From assembly GCF_025465275.1 (NCBI RefSeq), contig NZ_JAODNK010000074.1:62001-126000 (forward strand): a stretch of 64,000 nucleotides of DNA, written 5' to 3'. A program made the translations under genes and the position numbers. The notes under the pieces were generated by a model. That model did no database searches. It was not told the origin of the DNA and saw only the letters and a program-made list of their open reading frames with translations. Below are positions 9,603 to 17,270 of this stretch, in pieces (the first letter of the stretch is position 1; each line of letters starts with the position of its first letter). Origin of the DNA: Nocardia sp. GTDB taxonomy: Bacteria > Actinomycetota > Actinomycetes > Mycobacteriales > Mycobacteriaceae.

Positions 9603-10025
9603 ATGTCCGACTTACCGGAGTTGCAGCAGGATGCCGTCACCACCGTGCGCGAGTTCTTCGCCGCCATGGAGATGAAGGCCGTCACCGAGGCCCTCGATCT
9701 CGTCGATCCCGCCATTGTCTGGAAGAACACCTCGCTGCCGGATGTGCGGGGCGCCGACCGGGTGCGCTGGATTCTGGACAAGCTCAGCAATCCCCGCTAC
9801 GGCTTCCGCGCCGATATGCACCACGCGGCCGCCGATGAGAACGGCGTGGTCCTGACCGAACGCACCGACTACCTACGCTTCGGCCCCGTCGAGATCGCCT
9901 TCTGGGTCTGCGGCACCTTCGAACTGCGCGACGGCCGAATCACCCTGTGGCACGACCACTTCAGCTGGGAGAACTTCCTGCGCGGCACCGCGGTAGGCCT
10001 CTTCCGCGCAGCCCGCGGCCGCTGA
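9603..10025 (+). CDS. limonene-1,2-epoxide hydrolase-like protein (SnoaL fold)
   Basis: A 140-aa protein of the nuclear-transport-factor-2 fold. It carries the epoxide-hydrolase Arg-x-Asp pair (R87-T-D89) and the second acid D118 in WHDHFSW. In Rhodococcus limonene-epoxide hydrolase these correspond to R99, D101 and D132. The water-positioning Asn is present (N42), but the partner Tyr appears to be Trp (W40). It most resembles mycobacterial EphG-type proteins. The substrate is unknown. An adjacent family A repeat supplies most of the upstream sequence. Confidence 0.75.
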   Translation: MSDLPELQQDAVTTVREFFAAMEMKAVTEALDLVDPAIVWKNTSLPDVRGADRVRWILDKLSNPRYGFRADMHHAAADENGVVLTERTDYLRFGPVEIAFWVCGTFELRDGRITLWHDHFSWENFLRGTAVGLFRAARGR

Positions 10026-10421
10026 CAGTCGGCCTCGACCGCACGATAGCTCGACCGTCCACGAACCAGCTGCCACCATGAAGCAGCCGGAATCCGCTGT
10101 CGGACATAGTCGTAGGTGAGCACCCGCCACCGCGCGGGGCCTGGTTGCCTCGAAGGCCGCCGCCACGATCGCTTTACCAGCGAGCTGAGCCTGCGGCACG
10201 CATTGCGCTGCGGCGCTACCGAGCGGCCTCGCAACAGTAGCTGTCGGCAAGAACTCCGCCGTCCTGGCTCAGGAAACAGCGGTCATGGGCGGGTCCGTCG
10301 GGCCGAACGCAAACCGGCTGCCCCTGAGGGACAGCCGAAATGCGTGATGATGGCTCTGTGGAAGCGTCCGATTGCCACTCGAGGCCCCCGCTGAAGTCTC
10401 AGCTGGGTCCCGAGGGCCGGG
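10026..10421. other. Gap without a supportable gene
   Basis: This stretch of 396 bp separates the convergent epoxide-hydrolase-like and desaturase-like genes. Open frames exist on both strands, but none has a convincing ribosome site, family match or codon pattern. No hairpin or repeat stands out. Confidence 0.6.
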
Positions 10422-11279
10422 TCAGGAGCGGAGGTGGGCGAGTTCGGCGCGGGCCTTCTCGCCCGCTTCGCTGAAGTCGGTGCGGGTGAAGATGTTCCAG
10501 CGCTCCAGGAGCGGACCGAAGACCAGGGCGGGCTCGTTGGCGCGGTCGTAGATACCGGCCGCGGCGAGGAGTTCGTCACTGGTGGTGCCGTCGGCGAGCT
10601 TGACCACGGGGACGTGGAAGTCGGCGACGCGGTCGGCAATGGCGCGCACGGCCTGATCGGGAGTCAGGTCGAGCGCGGCGGAGATCAGGTTCGCGAAGAA
10701 GATGGCCTGCAATTCGTCGTCGGCGGCCAGGCGCTCGGCAATGGTGGTGACGATCGGATTGTCTGCGGTAGCCGCGGTATTGCGGTGCCGGATGGCGGCG
10801 GCGGCCTCTTCGAAGGCACAGGCCGCCAGCACATCGAGCAGGTGCATGGCGGGGCGGCTGAAGCCCTCCACCATATGCGCCATGCGCGCGCGCTCGAGCT
10901 CGATCGGATCCACCGCACGGGTCACCATGAGGTAGTTCCGGATCAGGATTTCGTGCCGGTTCTCCTCGGCGGTCCAGCGGCCGACCCAGCGCCACCAGGG
11001 ACCGGTGCGCAGGTACTTGCCGAGCTCCCGGTGGTACGCGGGCAGATTGTCGGCAATCAGCACGCTCACGGTCAGCGCGAGCTTGGAGACATCACTGAGC
11101 TCGGACTGCCCGGGCTCCCAATCGGTTCCGCCGAGGAACTCGAAGTTGCGGCCGTCGTCCCACGGCACATAGTCGTGAGGCTGCCATTCCGCCGCGAGGG
11201 CGATATGGCGAACCAGGTTTGCTTCTACCTCCGCTGCCAGCGATTCCAGCAGTTCGCGGTCGGCCAAATCGTTCTGCAC
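10422..11279 (-). CDS. acyl-ACP desaturase family protein, DesA2-like, with degenerate iron site
   Basis: A 285-aa member of the soluble stearoyl-ACP desaturase family, next to phoH2 as mycobacterial desA2 is. The first diiron half looks intact: E85 in YHREL and E106/H109 in AEENRH. E158 in FEEAA is also present. At the second ExxH motif, where Mycobacterium DesA2 reads DEVRH by my recollection, this protein reads D187-D-E-L-Q191, so both the Glu and the His ligand are replaced. It may bind metal poorly or serve a non-desaturase role. The GTG start is at 11279. Confidence 0.8.
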   Translation of the reverse strand: MQNDLADRELLESLAAEVEANLVRHIALAAEWQPHDYVPWDDGRNFEFLGGTDWEPGQSELSDVSKLALTVSVLIADNLPAYHRELGKYLRTGPWWRWVGRWTAEENRHEILIRNYLMVTRAVDPIELERARMAHMVEGFSRPAMHLLDVLAACAFEEAAAAIRHRNTAATADNPIVTTIAERLAADDELQAIFFANLISAALDLTPDQAVRAIADRVADFHVPVVKLADGTTSDELLAAAGIYDRANEPALVFGPLLERWNIFTRTDFSEAGEKARAELAHLRS

Positions 11280-11416
11280 GTGGACAACCTAGCGGCTGCG
11301 CGGCAAACGTGGGGATCTTCGTTGTGCATTCGCAACGGCTATCGCATCCACGGCGGTCGCAGCCGGTGTGCCGGCAACGCGGTCCGGGGCAGGGAAGGCC
11401 CCGGACCGAATGCCCG

Positions 11417-11950
11417 CTACTTCTCGTTGACGCTGGTCTGCCCGTTCACCCAGGTGATGTTGCCGCCGGTGAACTCACTCTGCTTGCCACCGGGGATATC
11501 GGTCTCATCGCTGGTCGGGTAGCCGAGTTTGCCGCCGGGGCCGCCGTTCTCGTCCCACGCCTTGCGAATCTCGCCCCACACCACATGCGTTCCGGTGGTC
11601 GGGCTGCTGCAGATGGCGCCGCCCGCGAATTCCTGCGAGATGCCGCCGCCGGGTGTGTCCTGCTCCGGACCGGTGGGCGCGCCGAGCGGTCCGGCCTCAC
11701 CCTTGAATTCGTTGTACTTGGCGAGAACGGTTCCGCCGACCGCGATTTCACCGTCCCGGGTGGCGATCTTGGTCTCCGTGGCGCCGGTGGTCTCGCCGCC
11801 GGTGACCGGCTGCTCGGTGGTGGTCACCACAACCGTGGTGGTCGCGTCGGACTTGGAATCCTTGTTGTCCTTGTCGCAGCCCGCGGTGAAAAGGGTCACG
11901 ACCGCGACGGCCGCGATGATGCCAGCCGTACGTCGAGCGAAGGTATGCAT
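11417..11950 (-). CDS. LGFP-repeat lipoprotein
   Basis: A 177-aa secreted lipoprotein. The signal peptide ends at the lipobox FTAGC (Cys25), followed by a Thr-rich linker. Two to three LGFP-type repeats follow, marked by GGTVLAKYNEFKGEAGPLGAP and then LGYPTSDE. LGFP repeats are known from corynebacterial cell-wall proteins and are thought to bind the mycolyl-arabinogalactan envelope. The start at 11950 has AGAGGA upstream; the frame extends 10 codons further. Confidence 0.82.
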   Translation of the reverse strand: MHTFARRTAGIIAAVAVVTLFTAGCDKDNKDSKSDATTTVVVTTTEQPVTGGETTGATETKIATRDGEIAVGGTVLAKYNEFKGEAGPLGAPTGPEQDTPGGGISQEFAGGAICSSPTTGTHVVWGEIRKAWDENGGPGGKLGYPTSDETDIPGGKQSEFTGGNITWVNGQTSVNEK

Positions 11951-12087
11951 TTCATCCTCTCGGTAACTCGGGCCAGGCACCCGGCAACCATTCGGCGAAT
12001 ATGCAGATCTCGCCGAGTAAACCGCCGAGCAGCTATTTCAGCGAAATATACCCTGCGACATGTGAGTTGAAACACACACTAAAGATT

Positions 12088-12125
12088 TGCCCTGATCAGC
12101 CGGAGACGTCCGGCTGATCAGGGCA
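12088..12125. terminator. Strong hairpin terminator downstream of phoH2
   Basis: Two perfect 17-bp arms (12088-12104 and 12109-12125) with the loop GACG. On the minus strand it is followed by AATCTTTAG, so it probably ends the phoH2 transcript before the lipoprotein gene. Confidence 0.8.
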
Positions 12126-12149
12126 GTGGAAAAGCTGACTACCACACGC

Positions 12150-13550
12150 TCACGCGTTCGGCCCGAACTCCTCCAGCATCTCGGTGACCAGTGCCGCGAT
12201 CGGCGACCGCTCGCTGCGGGTCAGCGTGATGTGCGCGAAGAGCGGATGCCCCTTGAGCTTCTCGATCACGGCGGCAACACCGTCGTGCCGGCCGACCCGC
12301 AGGTTGTCGCGCTGCGCCACATCGTGCGTCAGCACCACCCGCGACCCGCTGCCCAAACGGCTGAGCACCGTGAGCAGCACATTACGTTCGAGGGACTGCG
12401 CCTCGTCCACGATCACGAAGGAGTCGTGCAGCGACCGCCCGCGAATGTGGGTGAGCGGCAACACCTCCAGCATGCCGCGCGCCTGCACCTCCTCCATCAC
12501 CTCCGGGCTGGCGAGCCCGTCGAGGGTGTCGAAGACAGCCTGCGCCCACGGCCCCATCTTCTCGCTCTCGCTACCGGGCAGATAGCCGAGATCCTGGCCG
12601 CCGACCGCGTACAGCGGCCGGAACACCACCACCTTGCGATGAGTCCGCCGCTCCAGCACGGCTTCCAGACCCGCGGTGAGGGCGAGCGCGGACTTGCCGG
12701 TACCGGCCCGGCCGCCCATCGAAACGATCCCGATGCTCTCGTCCATCAGCAGATCCAGTGCGATGCGCTGTTCGGCGGAGCGCCCGTGCAGCCCGAAGGC
12801 CTCCCGATCACCGCGCACCAGCTGAATCCGCTTGTCCGGAGACACCCGGGCCAGGGCGCTACCACGCGAGCTCAGCAGCCGGATTCCGGTGTGGCACGGC
12901 ATATCCCGCGCCTCATCGAGATCGATGACGGAATCGCTGTAGAGCCGATCCACGGTTTCGGAACCGACCTCGATCTCCACCATGCCGGTCCACCCGGAGG
13001 TGACGACATCCTGGGCGTGGTACTCGTCCGCCTGCAGTCCGACCGCGCTCGCCTTGACGCGCAGCGGAATGTCCTTGGATACCAGCACAACTCGTTCACC
13101 CTCGGCTGCGAAATTGAGCGCACAGGCGAGAATGCGGGAATCGTTGCTGTCCGTGCGGAATCCGACCGGCAATACGGTCGGATCCGTGTGATTGAGCTCC
13201 ACCTGGAGCGTTCCGCCCCCGGTGCCGATCGGGATCTTCTGGTCGAGCCGACCGTGTGCCAGACGCAAATCGTCCAGCATCCGCAATGCCTCCCGGGCGA
13301 ACCAGCCCAGTTCGTGGTGGTGACGTTTGCCCTCGAGCTCACTGATCACCACAAGCGGCAGCACCACGCGGTTCTCACCGAAGCGGGTCAGCGCCCAAGG
13401 ATCGGAGAGCAGCACCGACGTATCCACTACGAAGGTTTTCAGTCCGGAATCGGACGACTGCGAGGCGCGAACTCCCGGACCTGTGGTGCGCGTGCCCCGG
13501 TAGGAGGCGGCGTTCCCGGTGGGAGCGTTGACGGAGCGTGCATCAGTCAC
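12150..13550 (-). CDS. phoH2: PIN domain-PhoH fusion, RNase/ATPase (PhoH2)
   Basis: A 466-aa protein. The N-terminal PIN nuclease domain begins TFVVDTSVLLSDPWAL, with acidic residues consistent with a metal-dependent RNase. The C-terminal PhoH P-loop domain has Walker A GRAGTGKSA (near residue 280) and Walker B FVIVDEAQ. Mycobacterial PhoH2 is reported to unwind and cleave RNA and to be paired with a small upstream PhoAT ORF. GTG 13550, preceded by AAAGGAG, is the best start; the frame continues 35 codons upstream without a comparable site. Confidence 0.92.
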   Translation of the reverse strand: MTDARSVNAPTGNAASYRGTRTTGPGVRASQSSDSGLKTFVVDTSVLLSDPWALTRFGENRVVLPLVVISELEGKRHHHELGWFAREALRMLDDLRLAHGRLDQKIPIGTGGGTLQVELNHTDPTVLPVGFRTDSNDSRILACALNFAAEGERVVLVSKDIPLRVKASAVGLQADEYHAQDVVTSGWTGMVEIEVGSETVDRLYSDSVIDLDEARDMPCHTGIRLLSSRGSALARVSPDKRIQLVRGDREAFGLHGRSAEQRIALDLLMDESIGIVSMGGRAGTGKSALALTAGLEAVLERRTHRKVVVFRPLYAVGGQDLGYLPGSESEKMGPWAQAVFDTLDGLASPEVMEEVQARGMLEVLPLTHIRGRSLHDSFVIVDEAQSLERNVLLTVLSRLGSGSRVVLTHDVAQRDNLRVGRHDGVAAVIEKLKGHPLFAHITLTRSERSPIAALVTEMLEEFGPNA

Positions 13551-13779
13551 GGTGGGCTCCTTTGCCACTCGCGCGGCACCGCGCGAATGTTCTCGCTGGG
13601 CCGGTCGGCCGTTAGGGTCGTATGACCCGAGGGCCGGATGCCGGCCCCCTCGCACTGAGTTGCTCAGCCACGATCAGGACCTCCCGTACGAGCCACACCT
13701 ACGCGGCCCGCACTCCCGACGTTACTGCCGAATTCGCGATCCGGCTCCTCGACTGACAGGCGTGTTGGTGAAGATCGCG

Positions 13780-14091
13780 TTAACGCCCATCCTCCGTGGG
13801 GGTTTCGACAGGCTCACCGAGCAATACCGGGGCATGACTGTGCCCCGGTACCTTCACCGCTGTCACCAGCGTCGATGGTCCGGCTGCGGCATCGCGGCGC
13901 AACCGCGCCAGCACATCTCGGGCCGTGTCATTGTCGAGCTCGAGTCGATACCGTGTCTCGAATTCGGCGCGTCGCGCCTGCGGGTCCGCGGGGTACCACT
14001 TCCGCGGCTCTGTGGAAGGCGTCACCTCCGTCGCCCAGTCGTCGATCGCCGCTTGCTGTTTGCTGATGCCGCGCGGCCACTGCGCTGCCAT
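13780..14091 (-). pseudogene. DUF488 family protein, N-terminally truncated
   Basis: The frame encodes MAAQWPRGISKQQAAIDDWA, then a charged middle and STLVTAVKVPGHSHAPVL. It matches DUF488 from the WPRGxSK motif to the end. Intact DUF488 proteins have about 20-25 more N-terminal residues (a VYDxxxxDGxRVLVDR block), which cannot be read in any frame upstream because the sequence runs into the opposite-strand gene at 14112. I infer loss of the 5' end, so it is likely nonfunctional, although an ATG is present and the rest is intact. Confidence 0.65.
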
Positions 14092-14111
14092 GGGTCGATT
14101 ACAGTCGACGC

Positions 14112-14384
14112 ATGGCCGATACCCAGGATCTTGAGGCGCTCTCCACCAAGGAACTGCACGACCGGGCCGTCAAGGCCGCGGTCCGTCGCGGCGATGTGAA
14201 ATTCCTCTGGGAGCTGCTGAAGTCCATTCCGGCCGCCGAGGCCGCCGCCGGCGATCTGGGCGAGAGCGAGGCCGACATCAAGTACGTGCTGCCCATGCTC
14301 GACGACTACGTGCACGCGGGCGAGGGCGAGATCGGCGAGGTGCTGCGCCCGCTGTATGTCGACTACCTGAGCAAGCACGCCTGA
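14112..14384 (+). CDS. Conserved hypothetical small acidic protein
   Basis: A 90-aa soluble, acidic and mostly helical protein (MADTQDLEALSTKELHDRAV..., LPMLDDYVHAGEGEIGEVL). I do not recognise a named family. Its start lies just 20 bp from the truncated DUF488 gene on the other strand. Codon use is typical of the neighbours and the frame is clean, so it is probably real. Confidence 0.65.
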   Translation: MADTQDLEALSTKELHDRAVKAAVRRGDVKFLWELLKSIPAAEAAAGDLGESEADIKYVLPMLDDYVHAGEGEIGEVLRPLYVDYLSKHA

Positions 14385-14400
14385 CCGTCGGCCGAGGACC

Positions 14401-14715
14401 TCACGAGCTGCCGTGCAGGCCGCCCAATACGGCCTGCACGAACGGCAGATAACCCTCCGGACCAGAATTCCAGTCCTTCATGTGCACCGTGGTGCCGTTA
14501 CTGGTTTCGAACACCGCGCGCACGGCCCGCAGGCGCACCTCGAGATCGAGCCCGGACCCCATGATCACGTGATCGACGCTCGCCTCCGCGAAGGCGGCCC
14601 GGAGCTCGTCCAGGCTTGTCCCGGAACGGATCTCGATGCCCGAGCCATCCAGCTGCGCCCGCACATCCTCGATGACATTCGCCCGCGCACCGAGCAGAAA
14701 TACCGTGGTCGTCAT
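14401..14715 (-). CDS. Hypothetical protein with Rossmann-like N-terminus
   Basis: A 104-aa protein from ATG 14715 (MTTTVFLLGARANVIEDVRA). The alternating hydrophobic strands (TTVFLLG, DHVIMGSGLD) suggest a small alpha/beta fold resembling a receiver or cupin-free regulatory domain, but no catalytic motif is visible. A longer start at 14781 is possible but would place it only 11 bp from the divergent redoxin gene. Function unknown. Confidence 0.6.
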   Translation of the reverse strand: MTTTVFLLGARANVIEDVRAQLDGSGIEIRSGTSLDELRAAFAEASVDHVIMGSGLDLEVRLRAVRAVFETSNGTTVHMKDWNSGPEGYLPFVQAVLGGLHGSS

Positions 14716-14792
14716 GATGGCCTCCGATCCTTCCGCATCATAGAAGGCCAGGAACTGTTCGCGGGCAATCTTTCTCGCCATACAATCCCGGT

Positions 14793-15170
14793 ATGACCGC
14801 TGACACCGGCCCGGAACTGGTCGTTTACCGCCGCCCCGGCTGCCCCTTCTGCGCGCGCCTGCGACGGGTGCTCAACAGCAATGGCATCGTGCATCGCGAA
14901 GTCGACATCTGGCAGGACCCGGAGGCGGCGGCTTTTGTCCGCAAGGTCGCCGACGGCAATGAGACGGTGCCGACCGTCGTGCTGAAAAACGGTGGGTCGG
15001 AACGCACCTGGGTGAATCCGCGACCGAAGTGGCTGATCTCCGTGGTGACCGCCGAAGCGCCCGCCCTGACCGGCGGCCCGCGCAGCTATTGGCCCATCCG
15101 CCGCGACGACCTGCCCCGCGCGCGCCCCGCGGCACCCGTACCACCGACGCCCACACCACCGGCAAACTGA
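14793..15170 (+). CDS. Glutaredoxin/mycoredoxin-like protein
   Basis: A 125-aa thioredoxin-fold protein with the active site CPFC (residues 18-21, in YRRPGCPFCARLRRVL) and the cis-Pro segment ETVPTVVL. That is the pattern of actinobacterial mycoredoxins and NrdH/glutaredoxin-like proteins, which reduce mixed disulfides with mycothiol. An extra 40-residue Pro/Arg-rich tail is unusual. Its partner is unknown. Confidence 0.8.
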   Translation: MTADTGPELVVYRRPGCPFCARLRRVLNSNGIVHREVDIWQDPEAAAFVRKVADGNETVPTVVLKNGGSERTWVNPRPKWLISVVTAEAPALTGGPRSYWPIRRDDLPRARPAAPVPPTPTPPAN

Positions 15171-15305
15171 CCGTCCGCTCAACGGCCGCTCCGCCCTTCG
15201 CGCCAATGGATTCCATGCCTGCGCAACAGGTTCGATGCCCGCACACGGGCAACCGGCCGTGCTCACCACCCGGGTGACCCGGCAGGCAGTTCCGCCGTAT
15301 GCAAA

Positions 15306-15336
15306 GGCCCCCGCGTCCGATTCGGTCGCGGGGGCC
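15306..15336. terminator. Hairpin terminator for glyA
   Basis: A 10-bp perfect stem, GGCCCCCGCG / CGCGGGGGCC. Read on the minus strand, the stem is followed by TTTGC directly after the glyA stop. It may also stop the redoxin transcript from the other side. Confidence 0.75.
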
Positions 15337-15353
15337 TACGTCTACGGTTCGGC

Positions 15354-16721
15354 TCAGCCGAGCAGGCGCCAGTCCTCCAGGCCCTCGTACAGCGGGAATG
15401 CCTGTGCCAGCTTGGAGACCCGCAGGCGCAGCGAGTCCAGATCCGCGGAGCCGGTCAGCGCGGCGGCGATGATCTCGGCGACCTCGGTGAACTCGGCATC
15501 GCCGAAGCCGCGGGTGGCCAGCGCCGGGGTGCCGATGCGCAGACCCGAGGTGACCATCGGCGGGCGCGGATCGAACGGAACGGCATTGCGGTTCACGGTG
15601 ATTCCGATTTCGTGCAGCAGATCCTCGCCCTGCTGGCCGTCCAGCTGCGAGTTGCGCAGGTCGACGAGCACGAGGTGCACATCGGTGCCGCCGGTGAGGA
15701 CATTGATGCCCTTCGCCGTGGCATCCTCACGGGTGAGCCGCTCGGCGAGAATCTGGGCGCCGCGGATGGTGCGCGCCTGACGCTCGGCGAACTCTTCGCC
15801 CGCGGCGATCTTGAAGGCCACGGCCTTGGCGGCAATCGCGTGCATGAGCGGCCCGCCCTGCTGGCCCGGGAACACCGCGCTGTTGAGCTTCTTGGCGAAT
15901 TCCTGCTTGGCCAGGATCAGCCCGGAGCGCGGGCCGCCGAGGGTCTTGTGCACGGTCGAGGAGACAACATCGGCGTAGGGCACGGGCGACGGGTGCAGCC
16001 CGGCGGCGACCAGGCCGGCGAAGTGCGCCATATCCACCCACAGGTACGCGCCGACCTCGTCCGCGATTTCACGGAAGGCCGCGAAGTCCAGCTGCCGCGG
16101 GTACGCGGACCAGCCGGCGACGATCACCTTCGGGCGAGTCTCCCGGGCGATCTTGCGCACCTCGTCCATATCGACGCGGTGGTCTTCCTTGCTGACGCCG
16201 TAGGCGTGCACCTCGTACAGCTTGCCGGAGAAGTTCAGCCGCATGCCGTGTGTGAGGTGGCCGCCGTGCGCCAGATCCAGGCCGAGCAGCTTCTCGCCCG
16301 GATTCATCAGCGCCATCAGGACGGCGGCATTGGCCTGCGCGCCCGAATGCGGCTGGACATTGGCGTACTCCGCGCCGAAGAGCTCGGTGACGCGGGCGCG
16401 GGCCAGATCCTCGACCACGTCGACGTTCTCGCAGCCGCCGTAGTAGCGGCGGCCCGGATAACCCTCGGCGTACTTATTGGTGAGCACGCTGCCCTGCGCC
16501 TGCAGGACCGCGCGCGGTACGAAATTCTCCGAGGCGATCATCTCGAGGGTGTCGCGCTGGCGGGCGAGTTCGCCACCCATCGCGGCAGCCACCTCGGGAT
16601 CGAGTTCGGCGAGGGACTGGGAATTGACAGAGGCGGTCGTCTGCGTCACGCGGCCGAGTGTATTGGCCGTTGCCGGAGTGTCGACCAGCGGGTTATGGGT
16701 GTCGGTAACCGAGTGATTCAT
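15354..16721 (-). CDS. glyA: serine hydroxymethyltransferase
   Basis: A PLP enzyme converting serine plus tetrahydrofolate to glycine plus methylene-THF. The 455-aa protein has the PLP lysine K259 in DVVSSTVHKTLGGPRSG and the GGCENVDVVE and PHSGAQAN signatures. ATG 16721 (MNHSVTDTHNP) has GAAGG 5 nt upstream. The frame runs on 100 codons upstream, but that stretch is the riboswitch leader. Position next to coaA and desA2-like genes matches glyA1 of M. tuberculosis. Confidence 0.97.
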   Translation of the reverse strand: MNHSVTDTHNPLVDTPATANTLGRVTQTTASVNSQSLAELDPEVAAAMGGELARQRDTLEMIASENFVPRAVLQAQGSVLTNKYAEGYPGRRYYGGCENVDVVEDLARARVTELFGAEYANVQPHSGAQANAAVLMALMNPGEKLLGLDLAHGGHLTHGMRLNFSGKLYEVHAYGVSKEDHRVDMDEVRKIARETRPKVIVAGWSAYPRQLDFAAFREIADEVGAYLWVDMAHFAGLVAAGLHPSPVPYADVVSSTVHKTLGGPRSGLILAKQEFAKKLNSAVFPGQQGGPLMHAIAAKAVAFKIAAGEEFAERQARTIRGAQILAERLTREDATAKGINVLTGGTDVHLVLVDLRNSQLDGQQGEDLLHEIGITVNRNAVPFDPRPPMVTSGLRIGTPALATRGFGDAEFTEVAEIIAAALTGSADLDSLRLRVSKLAQAFPLYEGLEDWRLLG

Positions 16722-16726
16722 CGCAA

Positions 16727-16761
16727 CCTTCGGGGTCCGGGAGCCTTCGGGGTGCCGAAGG
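16727..16761 (-). promoter_or_regulatory. Expression platform sequestering the glyA ribosome site
   Basis: In the mRNA, one CCTTCGG (from 16761-16755) is followed by two identical CCGAAGG copies (16750-16744 and 16733-16727). The second copy contains the GAAGG ribosome site. CCTTCGG can pair with either copy, so the element can switch between an exposed and a hidden ribosome site. This is an inference from sequence complementarity. Confidence 0.6.
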
Positions 16762-16770
16762 TCCTCATGC

Positions 16771-16850
16771 CCTGCACCCAGGCGCGCGGTGCGGGACTTG
16801 GATGCTTCCCGGTGGTTGCTTCCACCTCGAATGCGCCAGTCGCGGTGTCG
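16771..16850 (-). promoter_or_regulatory. ZTP (pfl) riboswitch upstream of glyA
   Basis: On the minus strand the leader reads CGCGACTGGCGCATTCG, then GGTGGAAGCAACCACCGGGA, and later CCGCGCGCCTGGGTGC. These match the conserved blocks of the pfl/ZTP aptamer (GACUGGCG, a GGUGG...CCACCGGGAAGC hairpin, and a CCGCGCGCCUGGG 3' block). The class senses ZMP/ZTP, which rises when 10-formyl-THF is short, and is known upstream of glyA and folate genes in actinobacteria. The location fits exactly. Confidence 0.85.
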
Positions 16851-16852
16851 CC

Positions 16853-16858
16853 ATCTTA
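16853..16858 (-). promoter_or_regulatory. Candidate -10 box for the glyA leader
   Basis: TAAGAT on the minus strand, matching the TANNNT pattern. It is placed so that transcription would begin at the first bases of the predicted riboswitch aptamer. No clear -35 box is seen. Confidence 0.45.
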
Positions 16859-17098
16859 TCCACCTCCGAGATCGGCCGCGCCCCGCATGTCGTGCACAGC
16901 GCGCCGAAAGAGATCGTGCCCCTGAAAGTAGGGGCAAAAATCTCATCGCCGCAGCCGGGACGGCGGGGTTTGTTCTACGCGGTGGACAGGGTTTGAAATT
17001 CAGGCTATGGCGGAGCAACAAATCTCGGTAAGGTGACGCAACGCTGGCCTCAGTGCGCCAGTGTCATTGGCCCAAACTAGCTTTCGAGGTAAACAGAT

Positions 17099-17209
17099 AT
17101 GCTTTTCAACATCGCCGGCGGCGGTCTCCCCGACATCCTGATCACTCTGCTCAAGTCCCTGTGCACCATGTCCAGTGGCGGGGCGAGCTGCGCCAGCTGG
17201 GGCGCATAA
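17099..17209 (+). CDS. Unannotated 36-residue peptide
   Basis: A short ORF starting MLFNIAGGGLPDILITLLKS, followed by a Ser/Gly/Cys-rich tail ending CASWGA. GAGGT lies 8 bp before the ATG. Most third codon positions are G or C, as in real genes here. The first 21 residues can form an amphipathic helix; the tail has two cysteines (22 and 31). A hairpin follows at 17234. It is divergent from the glyA riboswitch. I know of no family; it might be a membrane-active or leader peptide. Confidence 0.5.
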   Translation: MLFNIAGGGLPDILITLLKSLCTMSSGGASCASWGA

Positions 17210-17233
17210 GCTCCGGAGACCCAGTCGGGGAGT

Positions 17234-17270
17234 CCCCTCACATCCGGCGTATCGCGCCCGGTGTGAGGGG
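17234..17270. terminator. Hairpin after the 36-residue ORF, overlapping the DUF885 3' end
   Basis: Arms CCCCTCACA (17234-17242) and TGTGAGGGG (17262-17270), with a further CCGG/CCGG pair inside, followed by TTCGTCC. The left arm contains the DUF885 stop codon. Confidence 0.5.

Noticed and set aside
10116..10394. 92-residue plus-strand ORF in the 10026-10421 gap
   Set aside because: Arg/Pro-rich composition typical of random frames in GC-rich DNA, without a start signal.
16914..16939. Terminator-like hairpin GCCCCTGAAAGTAGGGGC
   Set aside because: The run of A follows on the plus strand, so the T-tract precedes the stem on the minus strand; it has the wrong polarity for a glyA-side terminator and no plus-strand gene ends there.
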